Shown one piece after another: positions 1-9,708 of a stretch of DNA of 64,000 bases; positions within the stretch are counted from its first letter, which is position 1; each line of letters begins with the position of its first letter. Location of the stretch: positions 1,364,001-1,428,000 of the forward strand of contig JACKQF010000001.1 of the NCBI GenBank assembly GCA_024232965.1, written 5' to 3'. The position numbers and the translations under genes were made by a program. The stretch is from Verrucomicrobiaceae bacterium. GTDB taxonomy: Bacteria; Verrucomicrobiota; Verrucomicrobiia; Verrucomicrobiales; Verrucomicrobiaceae. Under the pieces are notes generated by a model. It was not told where the DNA came from and did no database searches. It was given only the letters and a program-made list of their open reading frames with translations.

Positions 1-2
1 AA

Positions 3-1433
3 GCGAGGACCGCCTCGTCAAAGTGGGGACTCATTAGCCTTTCACTTTCCATGCTGCTGTCCTCTCTGGGCACCAGCAGCGCCAATGTTGCTCTGCCAAC
101 ATTGGCACAGGTTTTCAATGCCACTTTCCAGGAAGTCCAGTGGATCGTTTTGGCGTATCTACTGGCCATCACCACGCTAATCGTCAGCGTGGGACGCCTT
201 GGCGACATCACCGGTCGAAGGCTCCTGCTGCTGACTGGCCTTTCGATTTTCACGGTCGCTTCGGTCATCTGCGGCACCGCGCCCACTTTGTGGTTGCTGA
301 TTGCCGCGCGGATGGTGCAGGGGCTCGGAGCAGCCATCATGATGGCTCTCACGATGGCGTTGGTGGGACAAACGGTCCCGAAGGAAAAGATCGGCAGCGC
401 CATGGGCCTACTCGGAACGATGTCCGCAGTTGGGACCGCGCTTGGCCCATCGCTCGGTGGCGTGCTGATTGACGGCGTTGGTTGGCGAGCCATCTTTTTT
501 ATTAATGGTCCGCTGGGTGTCCTCGCGTTACTGACCGCGCATCGGCACCTGTCAGTGGATCTTCGGGAGCCTAAGACTCAACGGAACGATCTCGATATGA
601 AGGGTTCGTTCGTACTTACTGTAACCCTGGGGTTATATGCGCTCGCGATGACGATTGGGCGCGGCAGTTTGGGCCTGCTTAATGGGGCGCTCTTGATGGC
701 TGCGGCGGTTGGGGTGGGTGTGTTCTTGCGCATTGAGGCGCGAGCCGCATCTCCATTGATCCCCTTGGCGATGTTCCGCGCTCCCGTGTTGAGCGTCAGC
801 CTCGCGATGAGCGCACTCGTCTCTACGGTGATCATGGTGACACTGGTGGTAGGCCCGTTCTATCTCGCCCGCGCGCTGCAGCTTGAAGCGGCTCAGGTGG
901 GACTCGTCATGACCACTGGTCCGCTGGTAGCCGCATTAGTGGGCGTGCCGTCTGGTCGACTGGTGGACCGCTTTGGTGAGCAACGCATGACGGTCGTCGG
1001 ACTCCTGGGCATGACGTCCGGTTCCTTCGCATTGTCCATCATGCCAGCCACGCTGGGCATCGTGGGCTACATCACACCACTCGTCTTCATCACCGCTGGT
1101 TACGCGCTGTTTCAAACGGCAAATAACACTGCAGTGATGAATGGGGTTCGGCCCGACCAAAGAGGTGTCATTTCCGGCCTCCTCAATTTGTCGCGCAATC
1201 TTGGGCTGATCACTGGCACATCAGTGATGGGCGCTGTGTTCGCATTCGCATCAGCGACGACGGATATCCGAACCGCCAAGGCTGAAGCGGTTGCCTGCGG
1301 TATGCGGACCACTTTTGCCGTCGCGGCGACTCTGCTGATTATCGCGCTCGCCATCGCGGTTAGCGGCCGGTTCCTCATACGCTTCACCCGGACGACTCAT
1401 CGCGCAACGGAGGAGGGTCATGACTCCAAGTAA
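3..1433 (+). CDS. MFS transporter, DHA2 (EmrB/QacA) type, 5' end outside window
   Basis: Proton-driven major facilitator exporter of the inner membrane. The first in-window ATG is at 51, but the frame is open to the left edge, and the residues before that ATG (KWGLISLSLS then MLLSSLGTSSANVALPTLA) form a typical first transmembrane helix of DHA2 transporters. The true start is therefore upstream of the window and the gene is 5' partial. The loop after TM2 carries the MFS motif GRLGDITGRR, and the motif-C-like GTALGPSLGGVLID lies near residue 140. The many hydrophobic segments fit 12-14 helices. The 3' end overlaps the downstream porin gene by 14 bases, so the two are probably cotranscribed. 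The substrate cannot be told from sequence. Confidence 0.9.
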   Translation, partial: ARTASSKWGLISLSLSMLLSSLGTSSANVALPTLAQVFNATFQEVQWIVLAYLLAITTLIVSVGRLGDITGRRLLLLTGLSIFTVASVICGTAPTLWLLIAARMVQGLGAAIMMALTMALVGQTVPKEKIGSAMGLLGTMSAVGTALGPSLGGVLIDGVGWRAIFFINGPLGVLALLTAHRHLSVDLREPKTQRNDLDMKGSFVLTVTLGLYALAMTIGRGSLGLLNGALLMAAAVGVGVFLRIEARAASPLIPLAMFRAPVLSVSLAMSALVSTVIMVTLVVGPFYLARALQLEAAQVGLVMTTGPLVAALVGVPSGRLVDRFGEQRMTVVGLLGMTSGSFALSIMPATLGIVGYITPLVFITAGYALFQTANNTAVMNGVRPDQRGVISGLLNLSRNLGLITGTSVMGAVFAFASATTDIRTAKAEAVACGMRTTFAVAATLLIIALAIAVSGRFLIRFTRTTHRATEEGHDSK

Positions 1434-2859
1434 GTCCTCCGTCATGAGTGCGACAACTATCGCCTTGCTCGCCTTGACCAATCTCGCCCACGGTCAATCG
1501 ACATCTTCAGATTACTCGAATCCTTATCCATTGAGTGCGGCCGGATGGGGGCCGGAGGTCGGGAATGGCCTCTTTTTCAGTCGCTGGGCTGAAGACTGGC
1601 GCGGGCTGCGGGCAACCGGGGAGGCACCAAGGCTCAAGGCCATGCCGCTCTGCGGCGACGCCACACTGACCCTGAGCGCCGAAGCCCGCCTCCGCTATGA
1701 CAGCTACCATAACACGCAGTTGATTCGAGATGCAGACGCCCAACAGACTCTCTTTCGAGGCATCGTGGGCGCGGACCTGCACTTAAACTCCGAGTTCCGT
1801 GTGTATGGCGAAGTCGGCACTGGAAAGGCCGAAGGCCGCGACAGACCCGCCACCGCCAACTTCCAAAATCACGCCTCCCTACAGCAACTTTTTGTCGATG
1901 TCCGCAGCCAAATCGATTCGGCCTTGATCGGCGCAATGATCGGTCGTCAAGAGTTCGCAGATGGCCCTCGCCAGTTGCTGAGCCTCAGCGATGGCCCCAA
2001 CTTACACCGGACATGGAACGGAACACGCCTCTATGCCCACGGTGAGCGGTGGCGCCTCGGTGCGTTCGATTTGCGAGCAACCCGTCTGGAGAGTGGTATC
2101 TTCGACGAAGAGATCGACGATGCCGAACGTCTCCAAGGATTGAATGCCAGCTTTGTCATATCGACTGGAGCGAAGATTTCGAACATCTATCTGGACACCT
2201 TCTGGATTCACAGCGAGAGCCCAGCTGTTCGATCTGGTGCACGCGAGGGTCGCGATGAACGCGACACATACGGCCTGCGTCTTTGGGGCAAGCGAGGCGA
2301 CCTGAAATTCGACTGGACGTTGGCACGGCAGACCGGCGATTCTATCGGCCATGACGTCGATGCGTGGGCACTGTTCGCGGTTCAGAGCCTAGCTTTGTCC
2401 GATGCGGGCTGGAAACCCCGGCTCACGTCGCACCTCGACATCGCCTCCGGCCGTGGTGCGTTTGGCAGCGGACCCACGAAGGGATTCAACCAGCTTTTCG
2501 CAAGCTCCAATTACCTCGGGGAGGGGCGTTTTCTCAGTAGTAGCAATCTCCTGCTGTTTGCGCCTGGTATTGCCGTGTCCCCCACTCAGACGACCAATCT
2601 CTCCGTCGAATACGGCTTTGCACGCCGGTTGGCAGAAGATGACGCGGCTTATGCGGGTGGAATGCGTCCGTATTCAGGCACTCAGTTTGTGTCTGGGCAT
2701 GAGATCGGCGGGCTGCTTCGCGTCACCGCGAGTTGGGCGGCCACCGAGCACCTCACCCTTTTCTTTAACTTTGAGCACTTCGCTGCTGGGGATGTGCTCA
2801 AACGCACTCAACTGAACTCGGGAAGCTACGCCTATATCGGCGCGACCTTCAGGTTTTGA
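1420..2859 (+). CDS. Alginate_exp-type outer-membrane porin
   Basis: Predicted outer-membrane beta-barrel of the alginate export (AlgE-like) family, 479 residues. The N-terminus has a signal peptide ending near AHGQ. The body has alternating polar and aromatic strands (for example LSAEARLRYDSYHN, YGEVGTGKAEGRDRP, GLRLWGKRGDLKFDW), and the chain ends in F, as OM barrel proteins usually do. The ATG at 1420 follows a strong GGAGGAGGG ribosome binding site, unusual for this window, and overlaps the MFS stop; this supports translational coupling and the chosen start over the ATG at 1444. Pairing with an inner-membrane MFS suggests a shared substrate across the envelope. Many Alginate_exp proteins are not alginate-specific, so the substrate is unknown. 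Confidence 0.8.
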   Translation: MTPSKSSVMSATTIALLALTNLAHGQSTSSDYSNPYPLSAAGWGPEVGNGLFFSRWAEDWRGLRATGEAPRLKAMPLCGDATLTLSAEARLRYDSYHNTQLIRDADAQQTLFRGIVGADLHLNSEFRVYGEVGTGKAEGRDRPATANFQNHASLQQLFVDVRSQIDSALIGAMIGRQEFADGPRQLLSLSDGPNLHRTWNGTRLYAHGERWRLGAFDLRATRLESGIFDEEIDDAERLQGLNASFVISTGAKISNIYLDTFWIHSESPAVRSGAREGRDERDTYGLRLWGKRGDLKFDWTLARQTGDSIGHDVDAWALFAVQSLALSDAGWKPRLTSHLDIASGRGAFGSGPTKGFNQLFASSNYLGEGRFLSSSNLLLFAPGIAVSPTQTTNLSVEYGFARRLAEDDAAYAGGMRPYSGTQFVSGHEIGGLLRVTASWAATEHLTLFFNFEHFAAGDVLKRTQLNSGSYAYIGATFRF

Positions 2860-3094
2860 GAGTACATGGGAGCAGGCCAAAACTCGCTGACGGAAGCTCT
2901 ACCAATCTTTAGCGCCACATCACTGCCGGAAACTTCTCCGCCGCTGCCTCGGCTATTCCGCCTCAAGCAGGTAGGCTACCCAATGTTCATTCATAAATCC
3001 ACATCAGAAGCAAACAACGTCAACGCACGGACTTCATCTTCGCCTGCTTCGCGCAAACCAACTTGCCTAATCGTCAGCACACCAAGCCTCACGC

Positions 3095-4573
3095 TCACTC
3101 TACCGCCGCCGGACGGAAGCGCTCGGCGATCGGATCCACGCCGCCACGCTGGCCCTCTGCGGGCTCGAAGCTCTTGGTGGTCGCATTCCAACCGGTCTGC
3201 TTCGGATACGGATAGATCGTCATCGCCCACGTGGGCTTGCCGTTCTCCACGTGACGGCCTTGCAAATCGAAGGGCGCGGTGCCGGTTTCGCGCCAGGCGC
3301 GGACGGCGTCGAGGAGGTTCGGTGCTTGGTTGATGCCGGGACCACCGCCGTGGGCGAGGCCGGGGACGACATAGAAGCGGAAGAAGGACTGGTTTTTTTC
3401 GAGACTGCCGACGTGATTGATCACGCGTTCGTAATAATCGATGGAGGCGTGGTAGGGCACGACGGAATCGGCGGTGCCGAGCGTCATGACCAATTTGCCA
3501 CCGCGCTTTTCAAAGGCGCTGAGGTCGGGGTTCTCAGCGTTCAGATAAGGCGCGAGCTTGGTGGTGTAGGTGTCGATGTCTGCGCCAAAGTTGATGTCGG
3601 CGAGGTTCTTGTCTTTGCCGAAGACCCATTGGAAAAGATACAGGTGTCCGTGGGAAGCCGCGATGGAAGCGCCGAGCGGGATGCCGTTGAAGATGCGTTC
3701 GCCGGTCACAGCATGCCGAGGTCCGTCGAAGAGTTTTCTCAAAGCTGCCGCGTGTTCGTCGGTGAGTGTCGCGTCCTTCTTCCGTGCCAGAGTGATGACG
3801 GCCTCAATGTCTTGCGCGGTGCAGCGTGGATCGGAGACAAACTTGCCTGCGGCGATGGGAATTTCGCGCGAGGCCAGGTGCTCATTCGCGGCGGCGATGA
3901 CATTGGCATCTTGCTCCTGGGTGAAGGGGCACTTCTTCAAGATCTGATCGTTCCAGAGGAAGTAAGCATGCAAGGGCGTGCGGCAATGCGCGGCGACAGC
4001 GGCGGCGATGCCATCGTAGTCTTCGGGATAGCGCTGTGCTTCTTGCAGTGCCTGCTGGCCACCGGTGGAGCCGCCGCTGAAATAGGACAGCTCCGGGTCC
4101 CTGCCATAGTATTCCTTGACGATTTGTTTGCCGACGACCGTCATCAGATGCGTGGCGCGATAGCCGAAATCCTTCCACACCTCCTCATTGCCAATGCCGG
4201 AGTCCGAATTCGGCGCAGTCCCCATATCCGTTGTCGCCACTGCATACCCGGAAGCACTGGCACTTGAGAGCCCGCCTGGATTGATCTTCCCCGCAGCACC
4301 GCCATTGCCGAGCCCCAGAAATCGGCGGTTCCACTGCGCTGCGTCGGGTAGCCAAATTTCGACCTTGATGTTGGAGCCTTTGGCGGGGTTAAGGATCACC
4401 TTCACGATCGTCCGCGTCCCCGTTGGGTCGCGCTCAACAGTCGCAATGCGTCCCTTGTCGATCGGGAACTGTCGCAGGCTTTGCAGCGCGGCGACTCCGT
4501 TGGGTGCCTCGGCCGAGGCGTAGTGCCAACTGAGCATTGTTGAAAGGCCGAAGACCAGAATTGAGCGGTGCAT
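3095..4573 (-). CDS. Tannase/feruloyl esterase family alpha/beta hydrolase
   Basis: Secreted esterase of the tannase and feruloyl esterase family, 492 residues, expected to cleave esters of phenolic acids such as ferulate or gallate. The nucleophile region reads YFSGGSTGGQQAL (G-x-S-x-G), followed by the typical RYPEDYDGIAAAVAA; the C-terminal FYVVPGLAHGGGPG carries the catalytic His. The start at 4573 gives a good signal peptide (MHRSILVFGLSTMLSWHYASA); the frame stays open upstream for 119 codons, but that extension looks non-coding. It is transcribed divergently from the small membrane protein at 4787. The C-terminal DPIAERFRP also fits the family. The exact ester substrate is not predictable. 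Confidence 0.9.
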   Translation of the reverse strand: MHRSILVFGLSTMLSWHYASAEAPNGVAALQSLRQFPIDKGRIATVERDPTGTRTIVKVILNPAKGSNIKVEIWLPDAAQWNRRFLGLGNGGAAGKINPGGLSSASASGYAVATTDMGTAPNSDSGIGNEEVWKDFGYRATHLMTVVGKQIVKEYYGRDPELSYFSGGSTGGQQALQEAQRYPEDYDGIAAAVAAHCRTPLHAYFLWNDQILKKCPFTQEQDANVIAAANEHLASREIPIAAGKFVSDPRCTAQDIEAVITLARKKDATLTDEHAAALRKLFDGPRHAVTGERIFNGIPLGASIAASHGHLYLFQWVFGKDKNLADINFGADIDTYTTKLAPYLNAENPDLSAFEKRGGKLVMTLGTADSVVPYHASIDYYERVINHVGSLEKNQSFFRFYVVPGLAHGGGPGINQAPNLLDAVRAWRETGTAPFDLQGRHVENGKPTWAMTIYPYPKQTGWNATTKSFEPAEGQRGGVDPIAERFRPAAVE

Positions 4574-4786
4574 GAGGGCTGAAGGCAAAAGGGGTGAAAG
4601 GCCGATGCAGCGATGAAGAACGGCGATGACGAAACCAATCGATCTGCCCCAGAAAGGCAACTGATTCCCGCAGCGTCGGCGCAATTTGATGTTCTGGCCT
4701 CGTGCGGAATTCAGTGTCGGCAGCGGTTCTTCGAATGCGTGATTTCGGGGTGGAATACTGCTCGAGATGCGAGACAGTCCAAGACC

Positions 4787-5008
4787 ATGAACAAACAAAG
4801 CATCTTGGGAATCGTGATGGTGATCGGTGGGGCAGCCCTGCTCGCTTATGGCGGATTCACCACCACTCAGCGTGAAAACATCATCGACGTGGGCCCGCTG
4901 AAAGTTCAGGCCGACGTGAAGGAGCATCATCGCGTGCCGCCCCTGGTTTCGTGGGCGCTGCTGGGAGGTGGATTGGTGATTCTGGTTCTCGGTGCCCGAA
5001 AGAACTAG
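4787..5008 (+). CDS. Small two-helix membrane protein (DUF3185-like)
   Basis: Protein of 73 residues with two transmembrane helices (about residues 5-25 and 52-70) flanking a polar loop containing IIDVGPLKVQADVKEHHRVP. Small proteins with this layout, including a conserved loop of the form DIGPLxVxxExxxxxPLPP, recur in Acidobacteria, Planctomycetes and Proteobacteria; their role is unknown. The start at 4787 was chosen because the preceding 58 in-frame codons lack protein character and MNKQSILGIVMVIGGAALLAYGG is a clean first helix. It stands alone, about 200 bases from the divergent tannase gene and 70 bases before the glucosidase gene. Confidence 0.7.
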   Translation: MNKQSILGIVMVIGGAALLAYGGFTTTQRENIIDVGPLKVQADVKEHHRVPPLVSWALLGGGLVILVLGARKN

Positions 5009-5077
5009 TTCGGCGCTGACTTATCCCAGCCCTTGGTCTGGATTCTTTGCTGAACTTGCCTACTTTCTGCTTTATTG

Positions 5078-7789
5078 ATGTCCATGGGAGGAGCCGAGAA
5101 ACGCAGGTTGGCCGAAGACAAGGCGCGGGAAAAAAATTGGAAACGCTGGGGCACTTACCTTTCGGAGCGCCAATGGGGCACCGTGAGGGAGGATTACTCG
5201 GGGCATCAGGAGAGCTGGGAATACTTCACCCACGATCAAGCGCGTAGCCGCGCCTACCGGTGGGGCGAAGACGGACTGATGGGATGGACGGATCGCGAGT
5301 GTCGCGTGTGTTTTGCCCCTGCCCTCTGGAATGGCCAGGATCCCATCCTGAAGGAGCGACTCTTTGGTCTCAGCGGCAGAGAGGGCAGCCATGGGGAGGA
5401 CGTGAAGGAGTGCTACTACTACCTCGATGCAGCGCCCACGCACTCCTACACCAAGGGGCTCTACAAGTATCCGCAGGCTGCATACCCCTACGCTGAACTG
5501 GTGCGACAAAATGCAGGGCGTGACAAAAAGCTGGGCGAGATCGAACTGGCCGACCTCGGCTTTTTCAAAGATGACGCCTATTTCGATGTGCTGCAGGAAG
5601 TGGCCAAACGAAGCCCCAATGACCTGCTGTGGAAGCTGACGATCACGAATCACGGAAGGCAGTCGGCACCGCTCCATGTGCTGCCGACGGTGTGGTTTCG
5701 CAATGTCTGGACCTGGGGCTGCATCCACAAAGAGAGCAAGTTGCGGCCTACGCTGGAGTTCGATACCAAACTCGATGCCCTTCGACTGCATCACGAGGAA
5801 TTGGGCGAGATGCTCTTTTACACCGAAGCGGAAGGAGCCAGCGGCAAGAGCGAATGGCTGTTCACGGAGAACGAGACCAACCAGGAACGCATTTTTGGAA
5901 CGGCGAATGCCTCGCCCTACACCAAGGATGCCTTTCATCGCCATCTCGTTGATGATGAAGCAGGCGCGGTGAATCCCGCGCAGCGCGGCACCAAGGCCGC
6001 AGCCCACTGGAAGTTTGAGATCCCGGCAGGAGCCACCGTTGTAGTTCGCTGCCGCCTGCATCCTGTGACCGAAGACAACGGCGTCCATCGACTCGACGGC
6101 TTCGAAGAAACGATGGCGGGCAGGATCGCTGAATGTGACGAATTCTACCAGGACATCCTGCCCAGCCCGATCAGCACCGAGGACGCGATGATCTGCCGCC
6201 AGGGCTATGCTGGCCTGCTGTGGACCAAGCAGTTCTACGAGTTCATCGTGAGCGACTGGATTCACGGAGACTCCGATGAACCCTCGCCACCCGAGTCTCG
6301 GAAACGCGGGCGCAACCACGATTGGGGCCACTTTTTTGCCCGCGATGTCCTCTCGATGCCGGACAAATGGGAGTATCCATGGTTCGCCGCCTGGGACACG
6401 GCGTTTCACATGATTCCCTTCGCCAAGATCGATCCCGACTTTGCGAAGAGCCAACTGCTGCTCCTGCTGCGCGAGTGGTACATGCACCCGAACGGGCAAC
6501 TGCCCGCCTACGAGTGGAACTTCTCCGACGTGAATCCACCCGTGCATGCCTGGGCCGTCTGGCGCGTTTACAAAACGGCCGATCCCAAGGGTCAGCGTGA
6601 CTTGGAGTTCCTCGAGAAAGCTTTTCAAAAGTTACTCCTGAATTTCACCTGGTGGGTGAACCGCAAGGATGTCGAAGGTCGCCACGTGTTTGGCGGTGGC
6701 TTCTTGGGGCTGGATAACATTGGAGTCTTTGACCGGTCACGTCCTCTGCCCGGCGGCGGTCGCTTAAACCAAGCCGATGGCACTGCATGGATGGCTTCGT
6801 ATTGCTTGCTGATGCTCTCGATGTCCATCGAACTGGCCCTGCAACGGCCTGCCTACGAGGACATCGCCTCCAAGTTCTTTGAGCATTTCGTCAACATCGC
6901 CGATGCCATCAATGCCCTGGGCGGTGATGGTCTTTGGGACGAAGCAGATGGGTTCTATTACGACCAACTGATCATTGATCATCAGGACCCCATTCCGCTC
7001 AAGGTCCGCTCGCTGGTCGGTCTGCTGCCGATGATCGCGGTGGCTGTGCTGGACCAAAAGACCATCGACGCTCTGCCGGGCTTCAAAAAGCGCTTGGCGT
7101 GGTTCTTGGAGAACCGAACTGACTTGGCGAAGTATGTTAGCTATGGCGATCGAGGCACCGGATCTGGCAACTGCGAATCCCTGCGCCTGCTCGCTATCCC
7201 GTCCCAAAAACGGCTGCGGCGCTGCCTCGAACGCCTTGTGGATGAAGATGAGTTTCTCAGCGACTTCGGCATTCGCTCGCTGAGCAAAGTGCACGAAAAG
7301 GCACCGTTTCAGTTCAACCACGACGGCGACTTTCACGAGGTCAGCTACGTCCCCGGCGAGAGCGACAGTTGGATGTTCGGCGGCAATTCCAACTGGCGTG
7401 GCCCAGTGTGGTTTCCTGTCAACTACCTCATCATCGAGGCACTGGAGCGCTATCACCATTTCTACGGAGACTCTTTCAAAATCGAAGCACCTGCGGGCTC
7501 GGGAAACGAGCTCGCGCTGAATCAAGTCGCAGACATGATCAGTGAGCGCCTGATCTCCATCTTCCAAATCGACGCCAAGGGCTACCGCCCCTGTTTCGGC
7601 GGCGGCATCGCCAAGCGATATGATGACAATCCGACTTGGAAGAATCTCGTTTTGTTCCATGAGTACTTCCACGCCGAAACCGGCGAAGGTCTCGGCGCAA
7701 GTCACCAGACTGGATGGACTTCACTTGTCGTCCGACTGGTTCGCGAACGCGCCGAGAAGCAAACAGATCCCCACCGACCCTCCGTCTGA
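5078..7789 (+). CDS. GH63/MGH1-like glycoside hydrolase (glucosidase)
   Basis: Large (about 900 residues) alpha-glucosidase-like protein of the GH63 / mannosylglycerate-hydrolase-like (alpha/alpha)6-barrel group. Key features are EYFTHDQARSRAYRWGEDGLMG near the N-terminus, the catalytic-barrel segment PWFAAWDTAFHMIPFA (candidate general acid Asp), and SNWRGPVWFPVNYL near the C-terminus. No signal peptide is visible, so it is probably cytoplasmic. The frame begins TTG-ATG-TCC-ATG; the ATG at 5078 is taken, and 5084 is also possible. The stop codon abuts the ATG of the next gene at 7790, so the two are almost certainly one transcript. Bacterial relatives are usually annotated simply as glucosidase; likely substrates are short alpha-glucosides or glucosyl-glycerate-type solutes. 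Confidence 0.88.
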   Translation: MSMGGAEKRRLAEDKAREKNWKRWGTYLSERQWGTVREDYSGHQESWEYFTHDQARSRAYRWGEDGLMGWTDRECRVCFAPALWNGQDPILKERLFGLSGREGSHGEDVKECYYYLDAAPTHSYTKGLYKYPQAAYPYAELVRQNAGRDKKLGEIELADLGFFKDDAYFDVLQEVAKRSPNDLLWKLTITNHGRQSAPLHVLPTVWFRNVWTWGCIHKESKLRPTLEFDTKLDALRLHHEELGEMLFYTEAEGASGKSEWLFTENETNQERIFGTANASPYTKDAFHRHLVDDEAGAVNPAQRGTKAAAHWKFEIPAGATVVVRCRLHPVTEDNGVHRLDGFEETMAGRIAECDEFYQDILPSPISTEDAMICRQGYAGLLWTKQFYEFIVSDWIHGDSDEPSPPESRKRGRNHDWGHFFARDVLSMPDKWEYPWFAAWDTAFHMIPFAKIDPDFAKSQLLLLLREWYMHPNGQLPAYEWNFSDVNPPVHAWAVWRVYKTADPKGQRDLEFLEKAFQKLLLNFTWWVNRKDVEGRHVFGGGFLGLDNIGVFDRSRPLPGGGRLNQADGTAWMASYCLLMLSMSIELALQRPAYEDIASKFFEHFVNIADAINALGGDGLWDEADGFYYDQLIIDHQDPIPLKVRSLVGLLPMIAVAVLDQKTIDALPGFKKRLAWFLENRTDLAKYVSYGDRGTGSGNCESLRLLAIPSQKRLRRCLERLVDEDEFLSDFGIRSLSKVHEKAPFQFNHDGDFHEVSYVPGESDSWMFGGNSNWRGPVWFPVNYLIIEALERYHHFYGDSFKIEAPAGSGNELALNQVADMISERLISIFQIDAKGYRPCFGGGIAKRYDDNPTWKNLVLFHEYFHAETGEGLGASHQTGWTSLVVRLVRERAEKQTDPHRPSV

Positions 7790-9538
7790 ATGAATCCAGA
7801 ATACCTCCGATCCTCCGCTGCCCACAAACCGCTGCGGATCTGGCCCGCCCTTGTCCTCGCCGCGATCATCGCTCTCTGCCGCTACGTGCCACCGTTCATC
7901 GAAGGTGCGAGCAGCCAGTATTGGTTCATCCCCGTGTTCTTCCCGGTGCTGGCGAGCGCGCTCATGCTGATCTGGTGGGTAGCGGGGAGTCGCGCCACAG
8001 GCCGCGAGAAGCTTATCGGCTTCTTTGGCATCCTCGTGGCGCTGATGTTGATCGTCTTGGCGAGTCATCCCTCCATGCAAGGATTGATCACCAGCTATCT
8101 GACCTTGCCGCTGGGGATGGTTGCCTTTGCCGTTGGCGCGTATTTCAACAGAGCCAAGAAACCCAATCAGCGCGTCGTCCGCATCCTCCTTTGGGCCGCA
8201 GTGGCCATGTCTGGAACCCTGCTGCTGCGCAACGACGGGATCACGGGGGATTATGCGTTTGATTTGCAATCGCGCTGGTCATCCGCGCCCGGCAGCGGCG
8301 GTTGGGCAACCAACACGACTGCGCCTGCAATTCAGCCAAGCGCGGGAGCAATGATCGATGCAGCCATCGCCACCGCAGAGTGGCCAGGCTTCCGTGGGGC
8401 GGACCGCATGGGCCGCGCACCGTCACCGAGGTTGGCAACGGATTGGACGGCGAATCCACCGAAGTTGCTCTGGAAGAAGCCCGTCGGCGCAGGTTGGTCG
8501 TCGTTCGCTGTGGCGGGATCGTTCGCCTTCACGCAGGAGCAACGGGAAGCCAACGAGGTTGTGGTCTGTTACGACTTGGCCACTGGCAATGAAGTCTGGA
8601 TCCAGCAACGCGAGGCACGGTTCGATGAACCCATGGGTGGCCCCGGCCCACGATCCACACCGACGCTGGCGGAAGGCGCGGTCTACACGGCGAGCGCTAC
8701 CGGAGTGTTGCAGCGATTGAAGGCGAGCACTGGCGAAGTGGTGTGGGAACAGGATTTCAAAACACTCGCCAGTCGCGAACCGCCGATGTGGGGCTATGCG
8801 TCATCGCCACTGGTGACGCAGTCTTTGGTCATTGTCTTTGCAGGTGGTGCCGGTGAAAAAGGCCTGATGGCCTTCGACGCTGCCACTGGAGAATCTCGCT
8901 GGTCCGTGGCCTGTGGACCCGAGTCGTACAGCTCGCCGCAGTTTAGCAAAATACTCGGAGAAAATGCGGTGCTGATGCTGACCAACGATGGACTGCTCAT
9001 ACTCGATCCCATAACGGGCAAAGTACGATTGAACTACGAATGGAAGTTCCAAGGCTATCGAGCCCTGCAACCGACGGTCATCGGTGATGACATGGTTTTG
9101 CTACCCACACCAATGTCCGAGGGAACGCGAGCCATTCGAATCAGCAAAAAAGGAGATCAACTGAGCGCCGAAGAACTCTGGACCACCAAGCAAATGAAGC
9201 CCGACTTCACCGAATTGATTGCACACAAAGGTTACCTCTACGGCATTGATGGCTCCATGTTCAGTTGCGTGGATCTAAAGACGGGCGAGCGCGCCTGGAA
9301 AGACGGGCGCTATGGCAAAGGTGAAGGTGTGTTGATTGAGGCTTCCGATCAGATTCTGATCGCGGCGGAGACTGGTCGCGTGGCCCTGCTGGAGGCCGAT
9401 CCCACAGCGCACAAGGAGCTGACATCCTTCCAGGCAATCAAGGGCAAGACCTGGAACCACCCGGTGCTGGTTGGCAATAAACTGCTAGTGCGCAACGGTG
9501 GCGAAGCTGCCTGCTATGAGCTGCCGCTCGCGCCTTGA
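7790..9538 (+). CDS. Membrane-anchored PQQ-like beta-propeller protein
   Basis: Protein of 582 residues with about four N-terminal transmembrane helices (residues 18-145) followed by a PQQ-like (BamB-type) beta-propeller from about residue 195. Blade motifs are clear: VVCYDLATGNEVW, LQRLKASTGEVVWEQDF, LMAFDAATGESRWSV, FSCVDLKTGERAW. The segment WPGFRGADRMG is the common start of planctomycete/verrucomicrobial outer-membrane-assembly-like propellers. No quinoprotein dehydrogenase catalytic residues or heme motif are evident, so an enzymatic role is not implied. It begins directly at the stop of the glucosidase gene, which suggests coexpression and possibly translational coupling. The propeller probably faces the periplasm. 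Function unknown. Confidence 0.85.
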   Translation: MNPEYLRSSAAHKPLRIWPALVLAAIIALCRYVPPFIEGASSQYWFIPVFFPVLASALMLIWWVAGSRATGREKLIGFFGILVALMLIVLASHPSMQGLITSYLTLPLGMVAFAVGAYFNRAKKPNQRVVRILLWAAVAMSGTLLLRNDGITGDYAFDLQSRWSSAPGSGGWATNTTAPAIQPSAGAMIDAAIATAEWPGFRGADRMGRAPSPRLATDWTANPPKLLWKKPVGAGWSSFAVAGSFAFTQEQREANEVVVCYDLATGNEVWIQQREARFDEPMGGPGPRSTPTLAEGAVYTASATGVLQRLKASTGEVVWEQDFKTLASREPPMWGYASSPLVTQSLVIVFAGGAGEKGLMAFDAATGESRWSVACGPESYSSPQFSKILGENAVLMLTNDGLLILDPITGKVRLNYEWKFQGYRALQPTVIGDDMVLLPTPMSEGTRAIRISKKGDQLSAEELWTTKQMKPDFTELIAHKGYLYGIDGSMFSCVDLKTGERAWKDGRYGKGEGVLIEASDQILIAAETGRVALLEADPTAHKELTSFQAIKGKTWNHPVLVGNKLLVRNGGEAACYELPLAP

Positions 9539-9708
9539 ATTGACTCAGGGGTAGGCTGGCGGTGGTCGTCGTTCCTCGCCTCGCCCTTCCTCTTGCCCGA
9601 TTGAAAGGAGGTGAAACACGGATCGCCGTTGCGCAGGAGGGCGTTCTGTCCCACATACCCTCGCGCGGTACGGATTGTCCCGTGTCTCTCATCTCCAACC
9701 AGATTCCC

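Noticed and set aside
3251..4267. Open frame of 338 codons on the plus strand
   Set aside because: Antisense to the tannase-family gene, without domain motifs.
5072..6628. Open frame of 518 codons on the minus strand
   Set aside because: Fully antisense to the GH63-like glucosidase, which has clear family motifs; GC-rich codon periodicity opens the opposite frame.
6764..7705. Open frame of 313 codons on the minus strand
   Set aside because: Antisense to the glucosidase; no recognisable family.
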